A DNA stretch of 48,083 bases, taken from contig NZ_PXZM01000004.1 of the NCBI RefSeq assembly GCF_003013395.1, positions 1 to 48,083 on the forward strand, read 5' to 3'. A program made the translations under genes and the position numbers. This stretch comes from Brevibacillus fortis. GTDB lineage: Bacteria; Bacillota; Bacilli; Brevibacillales; Brevibacillaceae. The notes under the pieces were generated by a model. It was not told where the DNA came from and made no database searches. It was given only the letters and a program-made list of their open reading frames with translations. Of this stretch, positions 15,970-25,445 are shown piece after piece. Within the stretch, counting starts at the first letter, position 1, and the number at the start of each line of letters is the position of its first letter.

Positions 15970-17690
15970 GCTTTATGCCACCTGCCCTTTCTCTTGGTAG
16001 GACCTTGTTGCCGCTTGCGAAGTCTGGATGCGATCCATTCTGCGCCAGCACGAGCGATAATGTTGAGGATAACGATCAATACCGACATCGCTGCTGCCGG
16101 AGCCACATCCCCGGCGTCATCCATGTTGACGATGGAGACAGAAGCCAGCTTGAAATCCGCTGCATACAGAAACACAACCGCCGAGATCGTCACCATCGAG
16201 TTGATGAAAAAGTACACCGCCATCTCGACAATCGCGGGCATACAGACGGGTATCGTGACTCGCCACAATAGCTTTGTCTGCGAGATCCCCATGGACTCTG
16301 CCGCTTGCTCGAACTCGGGATCGAGCTTTTTCAACGCACTCGTTGCTGTAATAAAGCCGACTGCGAAAAAATGAATAACGTTTGCCAAAATCAAAATCCA
16401 AATCGTCCCGTACATGCCGTGAAATGGATTCGACGGATTGTTGAAGAAGAAAATGTACGCTAGCCCGATGACCATTCCCGGCAATGCCAGCGGGAGAATC
16501 GACAGGAAGTATCCCACCTGACGAAGCCCTTTCCACACCTGCGACTTTTCAATCATGTAGGCAGTAATAAAGGTCACCGCCGTCCCAATCACTGCCGTCA
16601 GCAGTGCGACGAGAATGCTGTTCCACAGTGGCTCGATCCCTTCTCCTGCTACATTGGAAAAATCGTAATGATCCAAGCCGAAAGTCAGATTGTACGGCCA
16701 TACTTTGATGAAAGAAGCCAGAACCACCGCAGCCATAAGAAGCAGCAAAAATCCGCTGACACTCGCACAAAGGATGAAATAAAACCAGTCGCGCAAACGA
16801 TTCTTCTTGATTCGATACGGTTTGGACTTGGCTGTTATGGCCGCGTGTTGTTTGCGCTCAACAATCCGGTCCACGACAAACGCCACGACAGCCGGAATGA
16901 TCAAAAGCAGCCCAACTGTTGCTCCCATCGTCATATTTTGCTGACCAATGACCTGCTTGTAGACGTCTGTCGCCAGTACGGAAAACTGTCCGCCGACAAC
17001 CTTTGGCGCTCCAAAGTCAGTAAACGAGAGAGTGAAACAAACGAAGCAGGCACTGACGATACCGTATTTCACGCTAGGCAGCGTCACTGCAAAAAACTTG
17101 CGCCCATGGTTAGCCCCGAGCGTATCCGCCGCTTCGTACAGCTGATAGTCGGCAAAAGCAAGGGAAACAGCGAGAATTAAATACGCTTGAGGGAAAACAT
17201 AGACGATCTCTGCCAAAATAATTCCCACTGGGCCATACAGATCGATGTCCCATTGAAACGGGAGCAACCCGAAGATCCCCGTTGTCACTAGCCCCTGATT
17301 CCCAAAAAGGTAGGTCAGCGCGATGCCGTGCATCATCGTGGGTGCAAACAGCGGCAGTAGCGCGATCGCCCGAAAGACTCGTTTTCCGCGAATCCCGCTG
17401 CGCGTCAAGGCATAGGCGAACAGAAAAGCAAGTGTGACTGCGATCAGCGTCGTCATCGCTGAAATGTACAAGGTGTTATTCAGCGACCCTGCCAGTGCCG
17501 GGGTGGAAAAGTACGTAACGAAATTGTCCAGGCCGATGAACTGACCGTTCTTGTTATAGAATGCTTTGGAAAATAGCTGGCCAAGTGGCAACAGAACACT
17601 CGCTGACAATCCAAGAACGACGAGAGCGATGAGCCACTTTTGCATGGCTTTTCCATCGAAGATCGATGTCATTTCCTTCATGCTGCTCAC
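15966..17690 (-). CDS. 2-aminoethylphosphonate ABC transporter permease (fused two-domain type)
   Basis: This 574-residue inner-membrane permease contains two consecutive binding-protein-dependent transport domains with roughly twelve hydrophobic segments. The coupling-loop regions are AADTLGANHGRKFFAVTLP (about 192-210) and AAESMGISQTKLLWRVTIP (about 477-495). It thus replaces separate PhnU and PhnV subunits. The start may be the GTG at 17690, overlapping the ATPase stop, or the ATG at 17681 that has AGGGG at better spacing. It resembles Fe3+/AfuB-like permeases, but the operon context fixes the likely substrate as 2-aminoethylphosphonate. Confidence 0.9.
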   Translation of the reverse strand: MSSMKEMTSIFDGKAMQKWLIALVVLGLSASVLLPLGQLFSKAFYNKNGQFIGLDNFVTYFSTPALAGSLNNTLYISAMTTLIAVTLAFLFAYALTRSGIRGKRVFRAIALLPLFAPTMMHGIALTYLFGNQGLVTTGIFGLLPFQWDIDLYGPVGIILAEIVYVFPQAYLILAVSLAFADYQLYEAADTLGANHGRKFFAVTLPSVKYGIVSACFVCFTLSFTDFGAPKVVGGQFSVLATDVYKQVIGQQNMTMGATVGLLLIIPAVVAFVVDRIVERKQHAAITAKSKPYRIKKNRLRDWFYFILCASVSGFLLLLMAAVVLASFIKVWPYNLTFGLDHYDFSNVAGEGIEPLWNSILVALLTAVIGTAVTFITAYMIEKSQVWKGLRQVGYFLSILPLALPGMVIGLAYIFFFNNPSNPFHGMYGTIWILILANVIHFFAVGFITATSALKKLDPEFEQAAESMGISQTKLLWRVTIPVCMPAIVEMAVYFFINSMVTISAVVFLYAADFKLASVSIVNMDDAGDVAPAAAMSVLIVILNIIARAGAEWIASRLRKRQQGPTKRKGRWHKA

Positions 17691-18736
17691 CCCTGTTCCT
17701 CTATGGCTGGCGCATGCTCAAAGGTCAGCAAATTCTCCAGCGGAAACTCCAGCCAAACCTTTTTGCCTCGGGCAATTCCAAGTCTTTGTGCCTCAGCCGC
17801 TATTAAATCGATTGTCAGAAGCTCTTTTTTTATCTGGCCTTCCTCTTGCCATTCCAGAAAGATTCGGTAAAAAGCACCGCGAAATTCTATCTCGGAAATA
17901 GTCGCAGGTATGGCGCATTCGGACTCGTTCTGCAAAAGCCGCACATGCTCTGGTCTGATCGCAAGTAAGCGATTCTGATCAGATTGCGCATTCTCGAAGC
18001 GGCTGTACTCAAAAAAGTTGATCGCTCCGATAAAATCAGCAACAAACGGAGTGGCTGGGGTGTTATAGATCTCCTCGGGCGTTCCTACCTGAACGACCTC
18101 GCCGTGATCCATCACGACGATCTTGTCTGCCATGGTCAATGCCTCATCCTGATCATGGGTGACCATCACCGTCGTCATCCCGTACTGCTCATGCAAACGC
18201 CGAATCTCCCGGCGCAGCTTTTGTCTTACTTTTGCATCCAATGCGGATAGTGGTTCATCTAAAAGCAGGACATCCGGCGATAGTGCAATCGCTCGCGCCA
18301 AGGCAATCCGTTGCTGCTGACCGCCTGAGAGCTGGCTGGGATATTTGGCGGCGGCATGAGTCAAATCAACCATGTCCAGCGCCTCTTCTACTTTGGCTGC
18401 GATCTCTTTTTTCCCCAGCTTCTTTTCTTGCAGGCCAAAGGCAATATTTTCGGCAGCCGTCAAATTGGGAAACAATGCGTACGACTGGAACATCATCGCA
18501 ATGTTTCGTTTCGCTGGTGGCAGGGAAGTAATCTCCCTGCCTCCCAAGATCATCTTGCCTGTCGTCGGCTGCTCCAATCCAGCCAGCATTCTCAGTAATG
18601 TCGTTTTACCGCAGCCACTGGGACCGAGCAGACAAACAAATTCATTTTTGTCAATTTCGATGGAAATGTGCTCCAATGCGGCAAACAAACCAAAGCGTTT
18701 ACTGACCCCTTGAATGGATAGATAGGATTGTTTCAT
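17687..18736 (-). CDS. 2-aminoethylphosphonate ABC transporter ATP-binding protein (PhnT-like)
   Basis: This cytoplasmic ATPase powers the phosphonate importer. It has Walker A GPSGCGKTTL (residues 38-47), the signature LSGGQQQRIALARA, Walker B VLLLDEPLSALD and the switch histidine in VMVTHDQDEA. A C-terminal TOBE-type domain includes LLAIRPEHVRLL. The 349-residue length is normal for the MalK/PotA-like class. The ATG follows GAGGAG and lies 17 bases downstream of the binding-protein gene. Confidence 0.92.
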   Translation of the reverse strand: MKQSYLSIQGVSKRFGLFAALEHISIEIDKNEFVCLLGPSGCGKTTLLRMLAGLEQPTTGKMILGGREITSLPPAKRNIAMMFQSYALFPNLTAAENIAFGLQEKKLGKKEIAAKVEEALDMVDLTHAAAKYPSQLSGGQQQRIALARAIALSPDVLLLDEPLSALDAKVRQKLRREIRRLHEQYGMTTVMVTHDQDEALTMADKIVVMDHGEVVQVGTPEEIYNTPATPFVADFIGAINFFEYSRFENAQSDQNRLLAIRPEHVRLLQNESECAIPATISEIEFRGAFYRIFLEWQEEGQIKKELLTIDLIAAEAQRLGIARGKKVWLEFPLENLLTFEHAPAIEEQG

Positions 18737-18753
18737 GCTGTTCTCCTCGCTGC

Positions 18754-19830
18754 TTACTTAGGTTCACTCTTGGTCGCGTAGCGTTTTTCCCACTCACCCA
18801 AGATGTTGTCACGATTTTGTGCGGCTTGATTCAGGTCGAGCTTGATTAATTGCTTGATTGGATCTACTGCGTAGCCTTCCGGGAGTGTCGCGCCTTCTTG
18901 CTTGACGCTTACGATGGCGAAGTTCTGGTTATAGGCTTTCATGACTTCATCCGAGATGGCCCAGTCCAAGAACAGCTTGGCTTCTGGCTTGATCTCACTC
19001 TTTTTGATCAAGGCATTCGCCTCTACATCCCAACCCGAGCCTTCTGTTGGAAAGACGACTTCAACGGGGGCGCCTTTTTTCTTCTCGGTAATCGAACGGT
19101 AACCAAAGGAAATGCCGATTGGATATTCGCCCGATGCTGCCATTTTCGCTGGCTTCGATCCGGAATGCGTGTAGATCGCCATATTTTCATGCAGCTTGTC
19201 GAGGTACGCCCAGCCTTCTTGCTCCCCTTTCAGTTGCATGATTCCGTTAATCGTCAAAAGCCCAGTTCCAGAAGACGCTGGATTTGGCATCACGATCAAT
19301 CCTTTGTACTCCGGCTTGATCAGGTCTTCGTATGAGCGCGGGATGGGCAAATTGCGTTTTTCCAGCTCCTTGGTATTGACCGCAATAGCTGTCTCCCACG
19401 CATCGATTCCTACCCAGCTTGCAGGTTCCTTGGAATCCTTAAACTCCGGGGACACTCTCTCGATTCCTTTCGGCGAATAGCCTTCGAGCATGCCTTGTTG
19501 TTCGAGTACAAGCAGGCTTGTCGCTGCCGTTCCCCATACGACGTCTGCTTGGGGATTGTCTTTTTCCGCCAGTAGCTTTGCTGTGATGATCCCTGTAGAA
19601 TCACGGACGATGCTTACCTTTACATCCGGATATTTCGCTTTGAAGGTTTCCAAATACGTTTTGATCTGGTCATCCTCCAGTGCCGTATAAACAGTAATCT
19701 CTCCTGAGGCGGTTGTACTTTCCGTTGCGGAAGATTGTGTGTTTGATTGTGATTGTGGTGATTGTCCACATCCTGCTAAAAACGCGATTGATAGAACGGA
19801 AGCAAGTAAAGGATAATGCCATTTTCTCAT
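18754..19830 (-). CDS. 2-aminoethylphosphonate ABC transporter substrate-binding lipoprotein (PhnS-like)
   Basis: This extracellular lipoprotein captures the phosphonate for the importer. The signal peptide ends with the lipobox AFLAGC and is followed by a Ser/Thr/Gln-rich linker. The mature part is a Fe3+/thiamine-type class II binding fold opening with [19 protein letters not shown] and containing [12 protein letters not shown] choose the ATG at 19830, preceded by AGAGGAGAGG, over the ATG ten codons upstream. It is the first gene of the operon. The 188-base region upstream must carry the operon promoter, but I could not define a convincing -35/-10 pair or operator there. Confidence 0.9.
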   Translation of the reverse strand: MRKWHYPLLASVLSIAFLAGCGQSPQSQSNTQSSATESTTASGEITVYTALEDDQIKTYLETFKAKYPDVKVSIVRDSTGIITAKLLAEKDNPQADVVWGTAATSLLVLEQQGMLEGYSPKGIERVSPEFKDSKEPASWVGIDAWETAIAVNTKELEKRNLPIPRSYEDLIKPEYKGLIVMPNPASSGTGLLTINGIMQLKGEQEGWAYLDKLHENMAIYTHSGSKPAKMAASGEYPIGISFGYRSITEKKKGAPVEVVFPTEGSGWDVEANALIKKSEIKPEAKLFLDWAISDEVMKAYNQNFAIVSVKQEGATLPEGYAVDPIKQLIKLDLNQAAQNRDNILGEWEKRYATKSEPK

Positions 19831-20018
19831 GAGAACCTCTCCTCTTTGCGGAATGTTCATTTCCTGATTCCTACGACACCAATCTTACGGGGAAAATATT
19901 AAGCGGATGTGAACGCAACGTTAATTGAATGTTTTTATGTGTGTTTAGTTGTTTTTAATTGGTTTTAAGAAATCTCTTGGGGAGAGTAGAGAACACAACT
20001 GGGTAATAAAGGAAAAAC

Positions 20019-20546
20019 ATGGCGTATGTCGAAGTTACAAATGCCTCAATTTTTAATGCGAAGGGGGATATGAGAATGAACCTGAAGGCGGAACCGCGGG
20101 ACTTGCGAATGGCGGATATATCAGGGTCTAAATGGCAGGAGGTCAGAGCTGAGGAGCTTACTATTGATAATGTCAGCTTGGCAAAGACCAAAATCAACAA
20201 CGTAAATATGAGTCAAATGACTTTGAATGATGTGAATATGAGTGGAAGTAAAATCTCCAACGCAAACTTGTCGGGCTTAGGCATTCAGCATGCTAATTTT
20301 AGCCACGCTGTTATTGATCAGGCACATTTGTTTGGAACAGAGTTTCATAACGTGGTTCTTCCGAATGAGGGAGACGCGAATTATAATCCCGATGGGCAGT
20401 ATAAACCGGTAAGCTTTCACAGCTGTAACCTAACTCGTGGGCAATTCAGAAATTGTGATTTATCCAATGTGGAGATAACGGATTGCGACATTACTGGTTT
20501 GAAAATAAACGGTATCTTGATCTCGGATTTACTCAAGGACAAATAA
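20019..20546 (+). CDS. Pentapeptide-repeat protein
   Basis: The protein is built of degenerate five-residue repeats of the A(D/N)LxX type, which form a right-handed beta helix. Examples are NANLSGLGIQHANFSHAVI, and a second block near the C-terminus with CNLTRGQFRNCDLSNVEI. There is no signal peptide, so it is probably cytoplasmic. The function is unknown; some family members protect gyrase, but nothing here shows that. The start is uncertain: the ATG at 20019 has a modest AAAGGA, while ATGs at 20070 and 20076 have the stronger AAGGGGG. It faces the racemase gene across a shared terminator and has no obvious partner gene. Confidence 0.8.
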   Translation: MAYVEVTNASIFNAKGDMRMNLKAEPRDLRMADISGSKWQEVRAEELTIDNVSLAKTKINNVNMSQMTLNDVNMSGSKISNANLSGLGIQHANFSHAVIDQAHLFGTEFHNVVLPNEGDANYNPDGQYKPVSFHSCNLTRGQFRNCDLSNVEITDCDITGLKINGILISDLLKDK

Positions 20547-20565
20547 CGGACATGCACGTTTGTAC

Positions 20566-20623
20566 AAAAAAAAGACTCAGTCATCCAAGTAGAAAATGGG
20601 ATGAACTCAGTCTTTTATTTTTC
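20566..20623. terminator. Bidirectional terminator between pentapeptide and racemase genes
   Basis: AAAAGACTCAGT-CATCC pairs with GGATGAACTCAGTCTTTT, with one mismatch and one bulge. T-rich sequence follows on the plus strand and the matching A tract serves the minus strand. Confidence 0.75.
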
Positions 20624-20630
20624 CTATCAT

Positions 20631-21323
20631 CTACTGCAAAGCAGCCTCCACAGCAGCCTCTGCATGAATCGCAGTCGTATCAAATACCGGAACGGTGCAA
20701 TCTTCGGCTGTGATCAACAGACCGATTTCCGTACAACCGAGGATGACTGCCTCAGCACCTTCCTTGACCAATCGCTCAATGATCGCCTGGTAGGTACGTT
20801 TGGATTCCTCGCGAATGGTTCCGACGCATAGTTCATGATAAATGATGTCATGGACGAGTTTTCGCTCTTCTTCATCCGGCAGCAGTACCTCTAATCCGTG
20901 TACATCACGCAGCCGCCCTGTGTAGAACTCCTGCTCCATCGTAAATCGAGTCGCGAGCAGTGCCACTCGTTTATGCCCGTGGTTCGTGATCGCTTGGGCT
21001 GTCGCATCCGCAATATGAAGAAACGGCAGGCTGGTCGCTTCTTCGATGGCATACGCCAGTTTGTGCATCGTATTTGTACAGAGAACGATCAAGTCGGCGC
21101 CTGCCGCTTCCAGACTTTTCGCCGCACTCGCCATCCGCTCGCCTGCTTCTTCCCATCGTCCTTCTCGTTGCATTTCTTCGATCTCCGCAAAATCAACAGA
21201 ATACATAATGCTTTTCGCCGAATGCAAACCGCCCAGCCTCTCCTTAACGGTTTCATTGATCAAACGGTAGTAGACCAAGGAGGACTCCCAGCTCATGCCG
21301 CCAATTAATCCGATTGTTTTCAT
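20631..21323 (-). CDS. Aspartate/glutamate racemase family protein
   Basis: This cofactor-independent amino-acid racemase of 230 residues interconverts L- and D-forms, probably of aspartate, by a two-cysteine mechanism. The two catalytic cysteines are in VLCTNTMHK (C82) and ILGCTEIGLL (C197). The N-terminus IGLIGGMSWESS is typical of the YgeA/RacX branch, whose members can have broad specificity. It starts six bases after the RmlD-like gene, so they are probably co-transcribed, which hints at cell-wall or surface-polymer work. The substrate is not certain. Confidence 0.9.
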   Translation of the reverse strand: MKTIGLIGGMSWESSLVYYRLINETVKERLGGLHSAKSIMYSVDFAEIEEMQREGRWEEAGERMASAAKSLEAAGADLIVLCTNTMHKLAYAIEEATSLPFLHIADATAQAITNHGHKRVALLATRFTMEQEFYTGRLRDVHGLEVLLPDEEERKLVHDIIYHELCVGTIREESKRTYQAIIERLVKEGAEAVILGCTEIGLLITAEDCTVPVFDTTAIHAEAAVEAALQ

Positions 21324-21329
21324 TGTTTT

Positions 21330-22217
21330 CTACTCTCCTTTGTCGCTATCGATGCCATTTGCGTTTTCCCATCCCGCCTGACGAAAACGGGTCTGTAGCC
21401 GTTCATGCGCCTTTTTCGTATTCAATGAAGTATCCATTGGTACTCCTCGTTCTTGCGCATCCGCTTCTGTTAACAAGGTTTCTTTTACACCATCTGCATT
21501 CAGCCCTAATGCCAGAGCCATCTTTTTGTAAAAGGAATAATAACTCTCTTTCTTTGCAGGACCGAGATGAAGCGTTCCGAGGTAAGAGCCGTGTAGCAGT
21601 TCGTGAATGGCATTCCCCACGTCTTCCACATGGACAAACGTCTTGTACAAATTGCCTGATCGGCTTACTTCTGTGCCAGCTTTCAGGTCTGCACACATCG
21701 AAGCGACGCGTTTATCCCATTTCCCAGCCGCATTTCGACCATAAATCGGCCCCACTCGCACGATGACATGGTTGGGATGCCGCTCGCGAATGCGTGCTTC
21801 TCCTCGTATTTTGGCATTCGAATAAGTAGCTAACGGGTTTCTCTCATCTAATGGCTCAGGCGGATCTTCTTCCCGATAAGAGCCTGTTCCTTTTCCGAAA
21901 ATACCATCTGTGGAGATGAAGATCAATTTGCTCTTTTCTGGCAGCAGAGAAAGCAGAGCATCCAAGCCGTTTTCTATTAGCGCTCGTTCATCTGTTGCAC
22001 TCATCAACGCCCAAATGACAACATGTGGTGAAAATTCTTGCAGAATCGGTGAAAAAGAAGGAGTATCTGTCACATCGATTTGGAGCAGATGACCAGCAGC
22101 TGGTGCCGAAAAGCATGTACCCATTAGTTCAAGGGAATCATCCCGCAAAAGCTCCTGATAGATTTGACTTCCCAAGTAGCCGCTTGCCCCGAGTAACAAA
22201 ACGCGACGTTTCTCCAT
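21330..22217 (-). CDS. RmlD-like NAD(P)-dependent sugar-nucleotide reductase
   Basis: This is an extended short-chain dehydrogenase. It has a glycine-rich LLGASGYLGSQI nucleotide-binding motif at the N-terminus, a FISTDGIFG segment, and the catalytic pair in TYSNAK (Tyr and Lys three residues apart). The sequence resembles dTDP-4-dehydrorhamnose reductase (RmlD), but no other rhamnose genes are near. The substrate could be another surface sugar or a polyketide-like group. I choose the ATG at 22217 (MEKRRVLLL), preceded by AGGGGGA; an upstream ATG adds 17 residues with no family support. It leads the two-gene unit with the racemase. Confidence 0.82.
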   Translation of the reverse strand: MEKRRVLLLGASGYLGSQIYQELLRDDSLELMGTCFSAPAAGHLLQIDVTDTPSFSPILQEFSPHVVIWALMSATDERALIENGLDALLSLLPEKSKLIFISTDGIFGKGTGSYREEDPPEPLDERNPLATYSNAKIRGEARIRERHPNHVIVRVGPIYGRNAAGKWDKRVASMCADLKAGTEVSRSGNLYKTFVHVEDVGNAIHELLHGSYLGTLHLGPAKKESYYSFYKKMALALGLNADGVKETLLTEADAQERGVPMDTSLNTKKAHERLQTRFRQAGWENANGIDSDKGE

Positions 22218-22308
22218 GGCATGTCCCCCTACCTTGTCTATCATTTCTAATATGATCCAATATACCACTCACTTCCTTTTTCGGCGACGCTAAAATTGAG
22301 TCGAGTCT

Positions 22309-22603
22309 CCTAGACCACTCGTCCATTTCCTTGTACTTTTTTAGCCCATCCAGTTGTTTTGTAATCGTTTTCTGCTTTCACTTTCTCCAGCTCTGAAGCA
22401 CTCATGACCGCCACAGCTATATTGTTTGCCAACAGTTTGTTTTAGTCGATGAAGCTCCCCTCTCGAGACCACTTCATCCAGACCTTTAGCTGAGTCACAT
22501 TTCGGATTCAGCTCTCTCTTTAACTTCCCTCACCGGAGCTCCTGCCAATCACATTTGAATCGCCAGCTTCTTGACTTCTACGGGGTTACTCACTCTAGTA
22601 GTC
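22309..22603 (-). mobile_element. Decayed IS3-family orfA (transposase helix-turn-helix part)
   Basis: Translating the minus strand with several frame changes recovers an orfA-like protein: VSNPVEVKKLAIQM, then an in-frame stop, LAGAPVREVK, GELHRLKQTVGKQYS, SELEKVKAEND and LDGLKKYKEMDEW. This order is characteristic of IS3-type OrfA proteins of Bacillus relatives, with HTH first and leucine-zipper end last. At least one stop and three frameshifts make it dead, and no orfB is present. Beyond it (22604-22690) lies an AT-rich inverted repeat, AAACACCT/AGGTGTTT, that may be the old element end. Together this explains the 498-base gap between the flanking genes. Confidence 0.65.
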
Positions 22604-22715
22604 AATGCAAAAACACCTACAAAATTGTCCCCATATCATACGACATGGTTGCGTTCTCTTGAAGGTGTTTTGATTTGTCTCACATTACGGGGGCAGTCCC
22701 GGTAAGACCATTTTT

Positions 22716-24707
22716 TTATATGAACATTTTTTTTGCGTTACGTTCCTCTTCTTTGGCCTTTTTAGACCAGGATGAGTAAAATTTTTCGTTCTCGTATTTT
22801 CCTCGTAATTCAGTCAATTCTCTCGCTGTAATTGAACTTTTTTCACTTTCCAATTTTTCACTGTATTCATCGAGATTTACTTCGTAATGTATATCATCGT
22901 CTTCCACATCTTCGTCAAGATTTAAACCATTTTCTAAGATAAGCTCATCTCGAACTTCATTTTCTTTTTTAACTTTTGTACTCGAACCAGGTACAGAGCT
23001 AATGCTGTCAGTTGGTCTCGCTTCCTTGGATCGGTTTGGATTTGTAATATCGATCGATTTATTGAGGTTACCAACTCCATGATTCTGCGCATAGCTGACG
23101 TACAGTAAGTTTGAAAAATGGTTGGTTCCCATACCTGTACTTTTTGGCACATGGTGATCTGCCTCTGGCGCCTTTCGACCTTCCATATAAATAAGTTCAT
23201 CCATTCCAATTGGGTCATTATATAATCTAGCTAATTCTCCTTTGAAATTATACTTTTTCATCGCTTCCGGATTTAGATCAGATAAAAACTTTCCGCTATT
23301 TTTTGCTTTTATATGTAATTCTGCTAACAGCCTTTGTTGAGGTGTAAAATTTAGCCCTTTATTGTAGGTTTCGTATTTTACAGAATCTAAGAGATCATAT
23401 TCTTCTTTATTTTCTTCAGACAATTTTCCTAATAACGATTTCAATTTTTTCTCATTCATAACCGACATCATGTGCACCAAATAATCAAGCGATCGATGCG
23501 GACGAGGAACATGCTGTTCTGGTATACTAAGCGGAGGATATTTTTTGCCTTCTTCGCCTAATCCCTGTGGTATCCATTCAGCTTTCTTATTTTTTTTGAG
23601 ATCTCTATCCAACGCATCTAATTCCTCTTCGGCAAATTTAAAAATCTGCTTAAGTATTTCAGACGGTTGCGCGTTTGTTTTTTGAATATCATCATACGAG
23701 AACTGGTTTGTATAAAACATTTGATTATCTATTGTATGTAGTGTAACTAAAAATTTATGGGGTATCCGTGGATCACTCCCAATTTTTTCTAGATGATCTT
23801 GCTTCACATTGTCTTCATCATCAGCTACAAGAGGGTAATCAAGCAAAATACGCATGTATCCTCCACGATATTTCTCGCTCTTTTCCTGTTCCTCGTAATT
23901 TAGAATCGACGCGATGTCATCCTCACTTACATTGTCGGTACTATCAATCGTTGTAGATATATTCTTTTCAGATTTAGGGAATGCATTTGTGCTACGCAGA
24001 ATTCTACTGATCGAATCCTCCATACGCTTCCACGGTCCCGTCCTGTTCATTTCCATTGTCATCGGTACGATTAACAGGCTATTGACTGGTGCTCCAGACG
24101 AATGGGGCATCAAATGTCCCTTATCAAACCGTTTTTCTTTATTAAAATCTCCATCTATTATTCCTTTATCATTCCCAACGCTCAGTGGTGGAGCGGTCTT
24201 AGTACGAATCTTGCTACCTCCAAGTATTTTTCTATTTTTCCCTTGTAAAGTGGATAGCGGAATACGCACCTCTTTTTGTCGTATACGTGGCTTATTGTTA
24301 AACTTGAATGATTCAGTAATGACTTCTGTACTGTCTTTAAACCAGTATGATCGTAAGTGATCTGCAATGTTTGTATCCGACTCATTAATAGTCTCTTTCT
24401 CCTCAGACTCATTCTCCATTGTACTTTCTGTATCAAGTTCTGTGCTGTTTTCCGAGGTAGTTTCTGACTGCTGTATGACGCTGCCTACACCTTTTCCTTT
24501 AGAAGTATCCTGATACTTCTTCATCAACTGTAAGGTAACACTGTTTCCAAACGCTTTCTGCATTTGCAATACCGTAGAAACGTTTGATGGAACTGCTATT
24601 TTTTGCAGTACCTTTCTATTTTCAACAGACGTATTTAGTAGTTGATCAGACATTCCAGTCATTCCAGTCATTCGATTCTTCTTTTTCTGATAACTATTCG
24701 CTCGCAT
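22716..24707 (-). CDS. Putative dual-nuclease effector with injection-system-type N-terminal motif
   Basis: The 663-residue protein has no signal peptide. Residues 46-64 (VLQMQKAFGNSVTLQLMKK) match the LQxxxGN-av-xLL motif seen at the N-terminus of DUF4157-type proteins and payloads of extracellular contractile injection systems. A Ser/Thr/Glu-rich linker covers about 70-115. Residues about 185-240 resemble DNA/RNA non-specific endonucleases: FDKGHLMPHSSG (His198), N209, and NRTGPWKRMED (N221, E230). Residues about 500-545 carry an HNH-like pattern: EADHHVPKST (D517-H519), HFSNLL (N533) and QN (N542). The C-terminal 120 residues are highly charged. Composition is AT-rich against its neighbours. 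There is no adjacent immunity gene and an IS remnant downstream. Nuclease activity is inference from motifs. Confidence 0.6.
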   Translation of the reverse strand: MRANSYQKKKNRMTGMTGMSDQLLNTSVENRKVLQKIAVPSNVSTVLQMQKAFGNSVTLQLMKKYQDTSKGKGVGSVIQQSETTSENSTELDTESTMENESEEKETINESDTNIADHLRSYWFKDSTEVITESFKFNNKPRIRQKEVRIPLSTLQGKNRKILGGSKIRTKTAPPLSVGNDKGIIDGDFNKEKRFDKGHLMPHSSGAPVNSLLIVPMTMEMNRTGPWKRMEDSISRILRSTNAFPKSEKNISTTIDSTDNVSEDDIASILNYEEQEKSEKYRGGYMRILLDYPLVADDEDNVKQDHLEKIGSDPRIPHKFLVTLHTIDNQMFYTNQFSYDDIQKTNAQPSEILKQIFKFAEEELDALDRDLKKNKKAEWIPQGLGEEGKKYPPLSIPEQHVPRPHRSLDYLVHMMSVMNEKKLKSLLGKLSEENKEEYDLLDSVKYETYNKGLNFTPQQRLLAELHIKAKNSGKFLSDLNPEAMKKYNFKGELARLYNDPIGMDELIYMEGRKAPEADHHVPKSTGMGTNHFSNLLYVSYAQNHGVGNLNKSIDITNPNRSKEARPTDSISSVPGSSTKVKKENEVRDELILENGLNLDEDVEDDDIHYEVNLDEYSEKLESEKSSITARELTELRGKYENEKFYSSWSKKAKEEERNAKKMFI

Positions 24708-25199
24708 TTTCTACTCCCTCCACCACACATATAGTTCCCAATAACGGATGACTGTTTTGTGAAAATTTTCATTTAATATAAGAGACATGCAACCATAAAA
24801 ACCTGCAAACCAACTTAAATTGGTGAGAATTAAGTGTATATTGGCAACGTTAATTGTGAGAGAAATAAATGAAATTAGGTGAACCGTTACGATTCATGAC
24901 ATTAAATTTATTTGAAATTGTGGTCTTATATCCGCTTGTAGCTAAAAGAAACTGGCTGATCTATGCTATTGCTATTTAATTTGAAAACAAAATGGGGAGA
25001 ACCTCATTATTTCGATGTAACTGAATTAATAATGAGATCCTCTTCAGGAATTATGTGGAGTATTGAAGTTTTATTTTCAGATGACTCACCTTCGGAATGC
25101 TTGGCTAGGACAAACTTAGTGTGGCGTAGTTTAAAAATCCAAACTTATCCCGTTGTAATAATGTAGTCTATAAGATTCGAAACACATGCGAAAATTCAC
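24708..25199. other. Gene-poor AT-rich stretch
   Basis: No gene can be supported in these 492 bases. A 67-codon plus-strand frame at 24963-25166 lacks a ribosome binding site, and an overlapping 36-codon frame begins at 24868 (MKLGEPLRF). They may be remnants of a small gene. The promoter of the nuclease gene should lie in the left 150 bases. Confidence 0.4.
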
Positions 25200-25445
25200 C
25201 TAACGGGTAACACGCTGAGTTATATCGCGTTTGCTTCGATCCATTTTGTCCATGAATCCTCTCATGCTGTTAAATGCTTCTTCACGTTTTTGTGCTAGTG
25301 ACTTTCCACGTGCTTTTTGTACTTGCATCATCGCCTCTTCCAATGAGAATGCGCTAGCAGGAGTTAGTCCAAAAGAGAGTACCCCTGCTGCGATAGATAC
25401 GGAGAGAAGAAGCTTTGCCATTCTGTTTTTAAGTACGTTTTTCAT
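25200..25445 (-). CDS. Small secreted protein of unknown function
   Basis: The 81-residue product begins with a clear Sec signal peptide: basic MKNVLKNRMAK, the hydrophobic LLLSVSIAAGVLSFGL, and a predicted cleavage after TPASA (about residue 32). The mature part of about 49 residues is charged and probably helical, with RGKSLAQKREEAFNSMRG. AGGAGG stands at good spacing before the ATG. It lies 158 bases downstream of the large surface-protein gene on the same strand, so the two may be co-expressed. I do not recognise a family. Confidence 0.7.
   Translation of the reverse strand: MKNVLKNRMAKLLLSVSIAAGVLSFGLTPASAFSLEEAMMQVQKARGKSLAQKREEAFNSMRGFMDKMDRSKRDITQRVTR

Noticed and set aside
24963..25166. 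67-codon plus-strand reading frame
   Set aside because: No ribosome binding site, overlaps another short frame, and the sequence matches no family I know. Mentioned only as part of the gene-poor stretch.
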